A DNA stretch of 64,000 nt from Trichomonas vaginalis G3. Its lineage: Eukaryota; Parabasalia; Trichomonadida; Trichomonadidae. A model generated the notes under the pieces. The model worked only from the letters and a program-made list of their open reading frames with translations, had not been told where the DNA came from and ran no database searches. Of the stretch, positions 1 to 9,855 are shown piece by piece (position 1 is the stretch's first letter; each line of letters begins with the position of its first letter). Position numbers and translations under genes: made by a program. The stretch covers positions 16,884,641 through 16,948,640 of the forward strand of contig NC_067206.1 in the NCBI RefSeq assembly GCF_026262505.1, read 5' to 3'.

Positions 1-1293
1 TACTTTTGCTTTTTCCGACAGAACTCAGGTTAATCAGAGTATTCCGCTGGCAAATATGCTAACAAAACGTCCAGGCGTTAAAATTCCAAATGAAATTTTG
101 GATCTTCATATTATGAATTGTTATTTTAATGCTATAGGCTTTGAAAAATACGTAAATATTATGTCATTTGATAACAATTACGTTCCGTCACAGTTTACAT
201 TATTTGAACGGCAGTTGGAAATACTGCCAGAGTTATAGGAGTTTGTCCTCGCTCTGATCGCAGAGCTCGATAATATATATAAAGAAGATGAGGAAGTAAT
301 AGCTGCATATGACGGGGCGTATTCCGGAAAACGTCATGCCAATAGTGCAATTGGAACATTGATAAATCAATTCCGAAGGTATATAAGTTTATTCCGAATT
401 GTGATTAAAGCAGATCAAATCCCCCGTTTTAAAACAGTCATTTTCAAACGAAAAGATTTTCCATCAACTTTAATGGAAGTAGAAGCGTTAACTGATTTAA
501 CAAAAATCGAAAAATTTCACTCAATTACAGCATTTGTTTCGGATAATAATGCAAAGGCAGGTAAGGTCGTTGCAAAATCAGGCGCCCAGTGTTTAATTTT
601 GAAAGATGTTAACCATACTATTTTGCATAAATTTACAAATGACAAGTTTGATTTTCTCGAAGAACGATTTCGAGAAATTATGAAATATCCTTGATTGATT
701 ATCAGTGAGAAAAAAGCCAAATGGCAGGGTCTAAAAGAAGAATATTCAACTTCTAAAGACAAAGATTTGATAAGTAAAATGATAGATGAAACAACAGTGT
801 TATTTGATTTTATAAGAAGAGGCCGCCACACAACTTTCAACGAATACTTTATTGCCATGAAAAGCAGATATCTTGAAAAAGATAAAAGCTGGATTATTGG
901 ATATATTGCAAGATGCTTTGTCCAAAGAATAAAGGTATTTTGAATTACAGTAGAAAAGTTGAACAGACAAAGCCTAATATAAGTAAAATCAATGTGAAAG
1001 AAAACTTCATTCCAGGAATTCAAAACAGAAAATCCTATTGCTTTTTGATTGTAATTGTCCAGCTCTATACTTTTTGTCCAGAAGTGACATCAATTGTAAC
1101 TCCGCTTTTAAAAGAAACAGTAAGAACAATAACTGACACAGAAATCCTTGAAGATTTAGAGCTTTATGATATTGAAAAGGCTAAATTAATAGCTGGGCAT
1201 CTCCTAGTACTCATTAACGGGGATTTAGAAAAATATTCGATTTGGATATCAATGCAATCAAACCAATCATTATCTTGTTCCTCTAAGATTTAA
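1..1293 (+). pseudogene. decayed DDE-type transposase-like gene
   Basis: A coding stretch is already open at base 1 and runs in one frame through in-frame stops at 236-238, 692-694 and 941-943, then continues in another frame to 1293. The segment AYDGAYSGKRHANSA (about 308-352) resembles the first-aspartate motif (DG-x-W/Y-x-x-R) of Mutator/Kolobok-like transposases. SDNNAKAGK and DVNHTI (about 540-620) could be later motif regions, and RHTTFNEYF lies downstream. The start is outside the window. The family call is by motif resemblance only; a repeated host gene family is the alternative. Sequence from 1294 to 1607 is AT-rich with no further readable gene. Confidence 0.4.
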
Positions 1294-1607
1294 AGAAAAT
1301 ATGGACTTTAGATATAAAATTATTTCAATCATCGTAAATCCTCTTTTTAAAATGAAGATGCAAAAGTTGGCCATTTCTGTATCTTTACAAAGCTTCCCAA
1401 AGGAAATTGGCAATTACTCGATGATATAAAATATGAATTTTTTTCTGAATTCAAATAACCTGCTGAAGTTGCAAAATGAACTTCTGGTAGAATCTTCTAT
1501 TGCATTTATTCTCGAGTTGATAATTCTGAAACATATTCATGCCTTGAATAAGATAGACTTTCGATAAAAAGGAAATTAAAGGACTTATTGAATGCATTTC
1601 GATAATT

Positions 1608-2015
1608 TATAGGTCGTTCAGTAATTGCTTAGCATCTCAATACACAATTAAGATATTTCTATTCTGATTTCATATTAATAATTTGTAATGATTGTAGCCT
1701 ATTGTATTTTTAACATCAAGTCTCAAATATTAGTTCATTTTTCCTATTTTGTTGTGTTCATATTTTGCCTCCTGAAAACTTTGTTAACAATGAAGTAAAA
1801 AATCATAATGCTTATCATCTAAAATTTTTGAAACATAAAATTAGAATTTCTATCTTTGGGAAGTTTATTTAATTATTTCTTCTCCAATAACAATTTTAAA
1901 TAAGAATTATATAAACATTATTTAGCTACTATTAATAAAGTTTATAAACATGGAATTAGAACAGAAATATCATATTCAGGTATGGAGATGCTAAGCAATT
2001 ACTGAACGACCTATA
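1608..2015. mobile_element. TA-flanked MITE with 31-bp perfect inverted ends
   Basis: Bases 1608-1638 and 1985-2015 are perfect inverted repeats (31 bp; ends TATAGGTCGTTC and GAACGACCTATA). The outer TATA is consistent with a TA target duplication as made by Tc1/mariner enzymes. The 408-bp interior is AT-rich and has no open frame, so this is a non-autonomous element. It sits just after the decayed transposase gene but shares nothing visible with it. Confidence 0.75.
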
Positions 2016-2199
2016 TTTGGAATTCTTGATAGATTACTATGTGAGTATATACAAATAGATACTCCTTTGATAGTAGTATCTTATCATATAATTAGTTTCT
2101 TGATTGGAAATAATCTCTTCAGCTAGATCACACTTTATATGAAAGCTACTTAAATTCTCTACCCTTAAGGGAAAAAGTCAGTTTTTTGATTTTAAAAAA

Positions 2200-2325
2200 G
2201 CAGGCTTTTCATCAGGGGGACTCATTCGCTTCGCTCGGCGTCCTCCTGATGAAAAGCTTGCAATCAAATATCGCTTTAATTTTAAAAACTCCAATCGGGG
2301 AGAATTGAAATCCCCTATTGGAGTT
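2200..2325. repeat. two consecutive strong hairpins
   Basis: The first hairpin has arms 2200-2220 and 2241-2261 (about 19 of 21 positions pair; loop 20 nt). The second has arms 2287-2301 and 2311-2325. They resemble in style the hairpin arrays elsewhere in the window but do not share sequence with them. The DNA from 2326 to 2956 is AT-rich and holds no gene I can support. Confidence 0.55.
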
Positions 2326-2956
2326 GCCCCTAATTTATTTGAAAGTAAATTATCGAAGTATTGAATTTTTTGATGGAACATTTTTGTATTATTAGGTAAA
2401 ATTGTTTGAATCCTTGTTTATTAATAAAGTGTATCCTTCAAATTGGAAAGATTCGATAGTGTTTCTGGAAATTTCTGAATAAGAAATAAATGTTTATATT
2501 TGATGAATATGATGAGAATTACTCAAATAGTATTTGATATTTTCAATCTTCATAGAGCTTTGTTTAACAATGTTGCAATCTTGAGAGGAGTTTGATCGAT
2601 TTTACTTTAATATTGATTAATTGAATTTTGATGAACTATATGAAAATTAAGTGGAATTATATCTCATTTAATATTTTAAATATAATAATTTTTGAACTTA
2701 TGACTTGTATTGCATTCCTTTAATCTCTTTTTCACTAATTTTAAAATTTTCTTCAAATTTTCTATCCCCAATTTCATTTTTTCTTTTCTGGATTTTTTGG
2801 ATTTTTATTTGATTTTCTGCTGTGACTTTTGGCATTCTTTTCACTTTTCTATGTGTTTTTCACAAATTTATCTTCATTTTTCTGGGCATTTTTTTCTTAA
2901 GTCTAATTCTTGGTGCAATCGAATTAAAGAAACCAGGCTCTCTCTTTTCTTTTTCT

Positions 2957-3268
2957 TCATGAGGGCCTGGTTTTTACTCTCATCTTAATTGCTTCATCAG
3001 AAATTAATGTTGTATTTGAAATTATTAATTTTGTTGCCCAAAGTCTCGTTTCTCTTTCAAGATCAACATAATCTCGAGTTTCTACAAATCTATTGGATAA
3101 AATTTTATCTGAGGAAAGAGGAACAATTCCGGCAGTTCGAAAAGATTTTTGAGCTATTTCAATATCAAGAACAAAATTGATATTTGGTTATGGTATTGTG
3201 TCCATATTTTCTTTATTGCCAATTCTTGCGGATTTTTGCATATAAACCACTATATTTGTTACTTTCAT
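2957..3268 (-). pseudogene. unrecognised gene fragment
   Basis: On the minus strand an ATG at 3268 opens a short frame (MKVTNIVVYMQKSARIGNKE...). Near 3190 the coding sense passes to another frame that stays open to a TGA at 2957-2959 and contains SNRFVETRDYVDLERETRL. The amino-acid texture looks coding. I do not recognise the family. It appears to be a frameshifted fragment of about 100 residues, perhaps from a transposon or a repeated host gene. Confidence 0.3.
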
Positions 3269-3606
3269 CTTATAAATTAATAAATATTTGTATTAAAAAT
3301 TGAAAATTTATATATATTTGAATTTATGAAAAATGCAATAAAATATGCTAAAATGATTTTTTCATATTTTTAAAATTAATAAAATAAAATATAATTAGAT
3401 TCTGAGTAAATCCAAAATAATATCAAACTTTTATTCAATTTGGAAAAAGAAAACGGCATCATTTTTTAATATGCAAGCAATCCCATGGTTGGAGCTAGCT
3501 AAGATCGGCATCAGAGAAGAACTCAAAGTGAATTTTCCTTACAGACGGAGAACAGTAAAAGGTTCAAGACATAGGTTAGAGACAGTGATGGTTAAATTCA
3601 ATTTTT

Positions 3607-3766
3607 GCTCCACTTCTATATGATAGAAGTGGAGTAGCGACGGGCAAAAGTATTTTTTTATTAATTTTGCTAATAAATTTGCAAATTTATGACTAAAACT
3701 TTGAACTCTTACTATATTTGTAATTTTGCTCCACTTCTATATGATAGAAGTGGAGTAGCGACGGGC
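3607..3766. repeat. duplicated 39-bp hairpin unit
   Basis: The same 39-bp unit occurs at 3607-3645 and 3728-3766, 121 bp apart. Each contains CTCCACTTC and GAAGTGGAG as a stem with a short loop, followed by TAGCGACGGGC. The 82 bp between the units and the sequence 3269-3606 are AT-rich without a gene. Confidence 0.6.
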
Positions 3767-3905
3767 GGAGATCTTCATATGTCGACACTTAAGCGAAATA
3801 ATATGTTTCTATACTTTATTTTTTATCTAAATAAAATCAATAAAATAATCCCTACATAAAATATAAACTCTAAAAATAGTTGAAACGTATGAAGGAATTT
3901 CCCTG

Positions 3906-4219
3906 TCAGAAAAAATACTTTACAAAATGGGTGTCAAATTTTTGCGCAAATATGTTACTCTCCCCTGGACTGTTTCCTTCAAAATTTTTATTTTGGCCTT
4001 TAGTTCGTATTTCCTTTTTAATTGAACCTTTAATTGATATCATAGCCAATTTTATATCTGCATTGTCAGAACTTGTGTCATTATTATAATTTTTCTCTGG
4101 GCTTAATAAATTTATTATATCCAAAAATTTTCCTTTATGAATTACAAATAAAGAATGCAAATTTTCCCAATCGGTGCAAAATTGTTTAAATAATTGATCA
4201 ATAATTAAATTTTTAAATA

Positions 4220-4223
<4 letters not shown>
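3906..4223 (-). pseudogene. 3' part of minus-strand gene split by Mav1
   Basis: An open minus-strand frame runs from the Mav1 junction at 4223 down to a stop at 3906 (IIDQLFKQFCTDWENLHSLF near the junction). Across the Polinton the same frame continues on the right flank at 27742. The protein family is not recognised. It was probably already a pseudogene when Mav1 inserted, because its right-hand part has a stop in frame. Confidence 0.5.
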
Positions 4224-4253
<30 letters not shown>

Positions 4254-4318
4254 TAGTGGGGCTTCCAGGCACTTCGTGCCTTCTAGCCCTGAAGATGTTT
4301 AGGAGAAATGAAGTTTTG
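4224..4318. repeat. Mav1 left terminal inverted repeat
   Basis: The end starts with an A-run of about 28 bases, then AGGTAGTGGGGCTTCCAGG, a small stem (AGGCAC-TTC-GTGCCT), and a shared tail ending in CTGAAGATGTTTA. The right end is its mirror image with a few substitutions. Confidence 0.85.
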
Positions 4319-4388
4319 AGGACATACATGACTGTGAGTTTTATTTACGACAAGATAGAATATGAGAGAGGTCCTATAAACCGGACAA
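4318..4388 (+). other. duplicated scrap of the methyltransferase 3' end
   Basis: About 70 bp next to the left terminal repeat copies 5288-5355 near the end of the Dam-like gene with few differences. It has no start codon context of its own. It looks like an internal duplication or gene-conversion scrap rather than a gene. Confidence 0.65.
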
Positions 4389-4455
4389 GTAAGGGTCATA
4401 TAAACATCTGTCATTTTACTCAGAATTTTACTCAGAATTCAATAAAAATATATTT

Positions 4456-4505
4456 TAGGGTAGAAGGTTAGATATAACCTCTTTTCTAACCTCTTTTCTA
4501 CCCTC
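4456..4505. repeat. GGGTAGAA spacer hairpin
   Basis: An imperfect hairpin built from AGGGTAGAA and TTCTACCCT with an inner GGTTA/TAACC stem. It is the first Mav1 example of a spacer module that recurs around the accessory genes at 12904-13131 and 14089-14312. Function unknown; a transcript-end structure is possible. Confidence 0.55.
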
Positions 4506-4588
4506 TTGAATTTGTCAAGATTTCTTCGTAAATGTTTTGTCACTTTTCTGTCACTTTTCAGGAAAAAAACATTTTTATTGTATATAAA

Positions 4589-5407
4589 ATGAATTTTACA
4601 AAACCACCGTTACCCTTCTTTGGAAATAAGAGTAGATGTAAAGATATTCTATTGAGAGAACTTAAGAAACTACCGAATGGTCTAACATTTGTAGATTTGT
4701 TCGGTGGAAGTTTCTATATATCCCATCTGTGCCATACTGTATTTCCTGACTCAAAGATTATATGCAATGACTTCGACAACTATATGAACCGTCTCAAACA
4801 TATACCAGACACAAACAAAATATTGAGTGAGTTGAAAGAAAAGATACCTATAGGTAAGATGGAACGTATACCATTAGATAAGAAAGATATTGTCAGAGAG
4901 GTTTTGAAAAAAGCAGAATATATAGACTGGGATAGTATATCTGCTAGACTATTATATAGTGGTGCTATAAGAGTTCATGACATTGAAACACTTATGTCAA
5001 AAGTTTTATATCTTAACTATACAAATGTTTTCAAAGAGGACATAGAAAAATATATTGAGGGTATAGAGTTTGTGAGATGTCATTGGACAGAGTTGTATGA
5101 AAAATATAAAGACAAGGAAAATGTTTTCTTTATAGTGGACCCGCCGTTCTATAACACATGGGATTTTCAATACCAAGTAGACTGGACTTTGAGAGACTCT
5201 TTAGAAACTTTAGACGTTTTACATAACCATCCATGCTTTTACTTTACATCCGATAAAAGTGGTTTGGAAAGTGTCATGAGATGGTTAGAGGACATACATG
5301 ACTATGAGTTTATATATGACAAGATAGAATATGAGAGAGGTCCCATAAACTGGAGAAAGTGTCATAACAAAGAAATTTTATTGGTAACTAAATGTGGTTT
5401 GAAATAG
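4589..5407 (+). CDS. Dam-like DNA N6-adenine methyltransferase
   Basis: About 272 residues from the ATG at 4589. KPPLPFFGNKSRCKD near the start matches the FxGxK cofactor-binding motif of class D12 (Dam-type) enzymes, VDLFGGS follows, and VDPPFYNTW is the DPPY-type catalytic motif. The expected reaction is methyl transfer from S-adenosylmethionine to adenine N6 in DNA. T. vaginalis is reported to use this mark, with enzymes related to Maverick genes. It is the first gene of the element, read inward from the left end, and its 3' end overlaps the next small gene. The frame looks whole. Confidence 0.85.
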   Translation: MNFTKPPLPFFGNKSRCKDILLRELKKLPNGLTFVDLFGGSFYISHLCHTVFPDSKIICNDFDNYMNRLKHIPDTNKILSELKEKIPIGKMERIPLDKKDIVREVLKKAEYIDWDSISARLLYSGAIRVHDIETLMSKVLYLNYTNVFKEDIEKYIEGIEFVRCHWTELYEKYKDKENVFFIVDPPFYNTWDFQYQVDWTLRDSLETLDVLHNHPCFYFTSDKSGLESVMRWLEDIHDYEFIYDKIEYERGPINWRKCHNKEILLVTKCGLK

Positions 5408-5523
5408 GACTACTTGTTTTAGGTTTTTTCCATTGTGTCATTTATTTATTTGACGTGGCAGAAAAGTACAGAGAATATGAAGATGAACCAATGCCTGCAA
5501 ATGTCCAGTATATGTACTCGTAA
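5392..5523 (+). CDS. 43-residue single-span membrane protein
   Basis: An ATG inside the last codons of the methyltransferase opens a second frame: MWFEIGLLVLGFFHCVIYLF forms one hydrophobic span, followed by a short acidic tail ending in YMYS. The same protein is kept in Mav2 at 33459-33590, which supports real coding. Role unknown; a small membrane-associated element protein is likely. Confidence 0.6.
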   Translation: MWFEIGLLVLGFFHCVIYLFDVAEKYREYEDEPMPANVQYMYS

Positions 5524-5546
5524 GAGATATTTTTATCTAATATTAA

Positions 5547-5911
5547 ATGGACGCACAGAACTTAGCGAATGCACAGCAACCTGGACAACCAAACCCAGAG
5601 AATATTCCAAATGAAGTTAGAATACAAACTGCAATGGCAAACTATGGTCAAGTGCCAACAGATGTACAAATGCAAACTGCCATGTCAAATGACGCTGCGT
5701 TAGGTTTGCCACCATGGTATGCAAATATGAGATGGAAAGAGTTTTTATACAAACCCTGAAGTGGGATATAAACAACTCTATGCAGATGACGCGAACACAG
5801 GAGTTGACCCAGAGTATGTTTTCTACCAGAGGAGAAAACAGAATGTATGAGCTCCAGTTAAAGAATGCTATGGAACTCAACAGGAAACGTAAGAGACTAG
5901 GCGGACATTAG
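5547..5911 (+). pseudogene. small Asn/Gln-rich Polinton protein, broken
   Basis: Counterpart of the whole 120-residue gene at 33614-33976 in Mav2. It begins MDAQNLANAQQPGQ and carries a repeated VQ/RIQTAMANYG-type segment. The Mav1 copy is broken about once. Function unknown. Confidence 0.65.
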
Positions 5912-5929
5912 ATTTTTACATATAGTAAA

Positions 5930-6170
5930 ATGGGTTTCTTCAGTAGTATTGGAAACTTCTTTCGAAATGTTGGAAGAGGTATATGGAATGGAATAAAAAC
6001 CGTAGGAAGAGGAATTTGGAACGGAGTCAAAAATATTGGTAAAAGAGTAGGTCAGTTCGTTGGTATTATACCTAAAGACCGAACCAGAAGAACAAGCTCC
6101 TGTTATACAACAGCCTGAACCTGCACCACAGTCTAGTTGGCAACCAAATCCAACACCTCAACCGTATTAA
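5930..6170 (+). pseudogene. small amphipathic GF-rich protein, broken
   Basis: Begins MGFFSSIGNFFRNVGRG, an amphipathic Gly/Phe/Trp-rich basic segment followed by a Pro/Gln-rich tail. Counterpart of the whole 80-residue gene at 33995-34237. Such segments occur in membrane-active minor virion proteins of related viruses; that role is inference only. Broken about once. Confidence 0.6.
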
Positions 6171-6174
6171 AAAG

Positions 6175-7025
6175 TTATATTTTTACCGTTCGATAGTAGT
6201 TGTATATGAAACTAAGTTCTAAGTAAAACGCATGGTATAATGGAATTATTCTTTTTCTTCCATCTGTAGTAAACCATACTTGAAAGTCTGAAATACTTCC
6301 ACTCGGTGGTTCATATAGCTTTGTAGGTTTTTCGTAAAAGTCATTTGCCAAGCATAAGAAAGAGTTTTGGGCGCCAGAAAATGAAGCATGAACAATAATA
6401 GCAGCTGGGTCGAAAACATCTTTAAATAAATATGGTTCATCTCTTGCATATCGACTGTAAATATTTGCTAAAGGAAGTTCGACTTTCTGATTTAACATTC
6501 TTTGCAAATAATACCCATGACATTGCAGTGAATTCTGTATATATTTGTTCGTCTTTCTTTGGATTGTCTTCGTAGATTTGAAATGACACTTGTGAATTTT
6601 GTTTGTCATATACAATTCTCACATAAAGTGTGCTCTCGGTATTTGCATATTCATCAGCATATTTTGCATAACATGAATTTATTTTATCTTCTATATTTTT
6701 TAACGCAGTCTGTAGAGAAGATGAAAGGTCAACTTGTATTAGCTCAATTTCTTCCCACATTTTTCGTTTCCCTTCAGATATATAATCTATATGAAACCTT
6801 ACAAATAAATGGAAAACTTTTATCTTCTACAGACACAAACTTCATTCTACGAAAGCCAATAGCTTTTGTGACAGATGGGTCTCTTAACCATCTTAACGGG
6901 TAGTCAAAACGATAGCCTTCATGCTTTACGGTCTCTGTCTCAAACTTTTGACCGACATTAGTAAAAAGTTCATCTAATGGTTTAGTTGTAGCAACTCTTG
7001 AATTTTCTTTTTCTATTGGAAGCAT
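6175..7025 (-). pseudogene. paralogue A of a duplicated Polinton gene, broken
   Basis: Minus-strand gene starting MLPIEKENSRVATTKPLDEL, with YRFDYPLRWLRDPSVTKAIG early and an aromatic C-terminus (LSFIYNYY). A paralogue on the opposite strand (11104-11964) shares both regions. About three breaks. It faces the tail-fibre gene with 18 bp between start codons. Function unknown; a structural role is possible. Confidence 0.6.
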
Positions 7026-7043
7026 ATTTTATCTAGAATAAAA
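7026..7043. promoter_or_regulatory. 18-bp divergent intergenic region
   Basis: The entire space between two divergent start codons, containing TTTTATCTAGAATAAAA. Very similar spacers lie between divergent starts at 21089-21106 (TTACTTAGAATAAAAAG) and 63717-63734. Any start signals must lie here or inside the flanking coding ends. Confidence 0.5.
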
Positions 7044-8288
7044 ATGTCAAATGAAACAGCGTCTATGAGAGAAATAAAACACAACCGACAACTCATTATA
7101 CAAGCTCTAAATAAGAACACAACAAACTTTTCAAACTATTCTAAGATATCTGAGTCATTGAAAGAAGGAAACTTAAAACTGACATTAAACCCATTGACAG
7201 ACGAGTTTCTATTTCAAGACAGTAAGAACCATACTGTTTGTATAAATCCAACAAAAGGAACTTTAAACGAGAAACCTATAGATGAACTTCTTTTGAAAGC
7301 AGATGTTGAAAAGAAAGCTGACAAAGAGTATGTAGATGCAACAAGAGACTATATTCTCGCATGGACAGATAGAACATACCCACAAAAACATCATACACAT
7401 AACATCTATGACGTAGATGAACTACCAGAAAAGTTAGATGACAAGGCAGATAAAACATATGTTGACAATAAAATGTCAAGTGAAGTGACAAGAGCTGACA
7501 AAGAATATTCTAAAAAGACTCATACACATACCATTGCAAATATTACAAACTTACAAGAAACCTTAAACAAGAAAAGTGACGTTGGACATACACACGATTT
7601 CTTCGCAACTGTTGGTATAGAAAATATTGCAGGAACGGTTGAAGAACCTGATGGAACTAGTGGGGATGTATTAAATTGGAAACCTCCTAACTTTCCACAA
7701 GGTTTAACATCGGAGGATGACATAACAACGATGAAAGACATTAAATGTAGAAATGTCTATGTCATGGAGGATGAAAACAAAGTTAAATTCACTGCTCAAG
7801 ATTTATATGATAAGAAAGCTGACAAAACAGAGCTTCAAACGTTAAAGACAGAAATACTTCAAACCATTTACCCGGTTGGTTCTATTTATACGTCAATGAA
7901 CTCTACCAGACCAGAAGTAGTACTTGGTTTTGGTACGTGGACTCAAATAGTCGACAGGTTTTTGTATTGTGCAAACTCTTCAAAGGAAACAGGTGGAAGT
8001 AAAACGATTTCAGGTGAAAACTTACCTGCGCACAGTCACTACGTAAGTTTAACTACATCTCGAGAAGGTGGGCATAGGCATAAATATTGGGATTGGACAG
8101 GAATGACAAAAGGTAAAGGATATGATGTTAAAGACAACGTTCAGTTTGCTATAAATTGTTACTTGGATAACACTGAGGTAGGAGGAGACCATACACATTT
8201 CGTTTCAGGGTATACGCAAACAACGGGACAAAGTAAAGACTACATGCCACCTTACATGACAGTTTACGCATGGTATAGAAATGCTTAG
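7044..8288 (+). CDS. phage tail-fibre/collar-like protein
   Basis: A whole 414-residue frame. The middle carries repeated ADKTYVD / KKTHTHTI / DVGHTH segments, like the His-x-His knots of phage fibres. The C-terminal part (about 275-414) has YPVGSIYTSM, FGTWTQIVDRFLYC, LPAHSHY and PPYMTVYAWYR, the pattern of the tail-collar/gp10-like C-terminal domain of tailed phages. Expected role: a trimeric surface fibre or receptor-binding protein. The stop codon overlaps that of the convergent integrase gene. The family link is by motif recall. Confidence 0.75.
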   Translation: MSNETASMREIKHNRQLIIQALNKNTTNFSNYSKISESLKEGNLKLTLNPLTDEFLFQDSKNHTVCINPTKGTLNEKPIDELLLKADVEKKADKEYVDATRDYILAWTDRTYPQKHHTHNIYDVDELPEKLDDKADKTYVDNKMSSEVTRADKEYSKKTHTHTIANITNLQETLNKKSDVGHTHDFFATVGIENIAGTVEEPDGTSGDVLNWKPPNFPQGLTSEDDITTMKDIKCRNVYVMEDENKVKFTAQDLYDKKADKTELQTLKTEILQTIYPVGSIYTSMNSTRPEVVLGFGTWTQIVDRFLYCANSSKETGGSKTISGENLPAHSHYVSLTTSREGGHRHKYWDWTGMTKGKGYDVKDNVQFAINCYLDNTEVGGDHTHFVSGYTQTTGQSKDYMPPYMTVYAWYRNA

Positions 8289-9244
8289 TCGTCATTTTCA
8301 ACTTCTTTAGCATATTCGTCAGGAGTTGTCTTATATTTGTTAGGAACTGTCTTTGAAAGTATACCACCTTGAACCTTAACGTTTGAAACGAGGTCTGACA
8401 ATAGTAGTTTTATCTTCTGCTTGCAGTCTGTACATTTTGCCATGTTTGCCTAAAACTTCATAATATTCTCTTGTATACTTTCTTCTATTTTTACGAACAG
8501 ACGAATGCGAGTACCTGTCGAGTTCCCATTGTTGTCATAGTCAATAGTATTTTCATATGGGTCGCGTTTAGGTATTTCTATTTTTACTTTGTCACCTTTC
8601 TGAAGTTTGAAGCCTGGCATTCTTTCTTGTTTGTCTCTTTTGACTAAATTATTAAATATATAGTCTTTCTCTAAGTCAGGGTTGTTTTTCATTTCTTCAG
8701 GGAGTGGTTTCCCAAACCTTTTTGTTTACGGCTATTGTAAATATTTAAAACTTGTCTCATCTTTGCCATGGAGAAATGTCTATACTTGTCGTCATATGAC
8801 ATTTCATCTACCTCGCCGCCTTGTGGTTGGTTTAAGTCTCTTAAGATTTTTATACAACTGTCAATGACACCAAGAGCAGAATGGTTTTGGTCGACAATGA
8901 AATATTGGTTTACATTTTTTGAACGCAGATAGTTTTTAATATCGTCTGATTTGAAAGAACTTTCACAGTCAGATGTCAGTTTTGTTGGATGGTATTTGTC
9001 AACGAATATTGTCAAAGCAGTTTTCACATCTAAAATATTTTTGGACCATAATGGTATGGCTTCACAGTATCTTGTGTTTTTGACCAACAAATATTAGCCA
9101 GTATGGTGGTCCGTCTTCTCTATACCTCGGAATGTTTTCCAAGATATCCATAAACCAAGCATTTGGTGTTGAACTAAAGATTTTTACCATGAGTGCTTTC
9201 TTTGTCGCTTTAGAAACATAGGGGTCCTTGTTTGGATTCGTCAT
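8285..9244 (-). pseudogene. Polinton integrase, broken
   Basis: Retrovirus-like (rve) integrase family of Polintons: NAWFMDILENIP and KLTSDCESSFKS carry catalytic aspartates, and the C-terminal part holds a basic KLQKGDKVKIEIPKRDPYE segment typical of an integrase tail domain. It would insert the element with a 6-bp duplication. About three breaks in this copy. Convergent with the tail-fibre gene and divergent from the next gene. Confidence 0.8.
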
Positions 9245-9261
9245 TTTTTACCCTATAAGAA
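9245..9261. promoter_or_regulatory. 17-bp divergent intergenic region
   Basis: All the sequence between the start codons of the integrase and the 9262 gene, containing TTTTACCCTATAAGAA. The Mav2 counterpart is 42161-42176. It is less similar to the 7026-7043 type but has the same size and layout. Confidence 0.45.
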
Positions 9262-9663
9262 ATGGGTTTATTTGGCGCATTAGCAGGAGTCGCATCTAGA
9301 TTTTTGCCCGCAGTTGGAACAATAGCTAGAGGTGTATTTGGAGTTGGAAGGAAGATTTTGAGTACATTAGGTATACTGAAAGAGAAAGCACAACCTATTA
9401 TACAAACTGTACAGAAAGGTTGGGAGGTAGCACGAGATGCAGCAAATCTTATTCCAAATCCTGAAACAAGAGGAAAAGTTCAAGGATGGATGGACAATGT
9501 AGGAAGAGAAGCAGGAAACTACTATAACAAAGCAAATGACTACTATAACCAAGCAGGGCACTATATGGACCAAGGTGAAAGATTCTTTAACAGAGGATAT
9601 AACCATGCACAACAGTGGGTAAACAACAACCAACCGCAACCGCCTCAAACGTGGGGAATGTAA
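9262..9663 (+). CDS. amphipathic Gly/Ala-rich Polinton protein
   Basis: A whole 133-residue frame. The N-terminus (MGLFGALAGVASRFLPAVG) is amphipathic and GF-rich like the 5930 gene. The C-terminal half has repeated NYYNKANDYYNQAGHY segments and ends in QPQPPQTWGM. Well conserved in Mav2 at 42177-42578. Possibly a minor virion or membrane-active protein; no specific family recognised. Confidence 0.65.
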   Translation: MGLFGALAGVASRFLPAVGTIARGVFGVGRKILSTLGILKEKAQPIIQTVQKGWEVARDAANLIPNPETRGKVQGWMDNVGREAGNYYNKANDYYNQAGHYMDQGERFFNRGYNHAQQWVNNNQPQPPQTWGM

Positions 9664-9680
9664 ATTTTTTACTGAGATGA

Positions 9681-9835
9681 AATGAACAATACAGCATTGA
9701 GACAAATGGGTTCAAGATGGATTTGTCGGCTTCCAGCAGTTACACAACCACGTGTTTGTCAAGTTCTTCCTATACCTCAGGAAGTTTTAGACCGACTTAA
9801 AAAACCTAAACACCAGTTGAAAACAAACCAAACTA
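9681..9835 (+). pseudogene. 50-residue Polinton protein, broken
   Basis: Counterpart of the whole 50-residue gene at 42598-42750 (MNNTALRQM..., two Cys, basic). It is preceded by TTTTTTACTGAGATGAA, a leader also found before the next gene. This copy is broken about once. Confidence 0.55.
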
Positions 9836-9855
9836 AAATTTTTTACTGAGATGAA

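Noticed and set aside
7044-8288. Tail-fibre-like gene as bacterial or phage contamination
   Set aside because: It is embedded between Polinton genes in both copies, overlaps the integrase stop, and has the same base composition.
8285-9244. Integrase as part of an LTR retrotransposon
   Set aside because: No reverse transcriptase, protease or LTRs are seen; the neighbours are Polinton genes.
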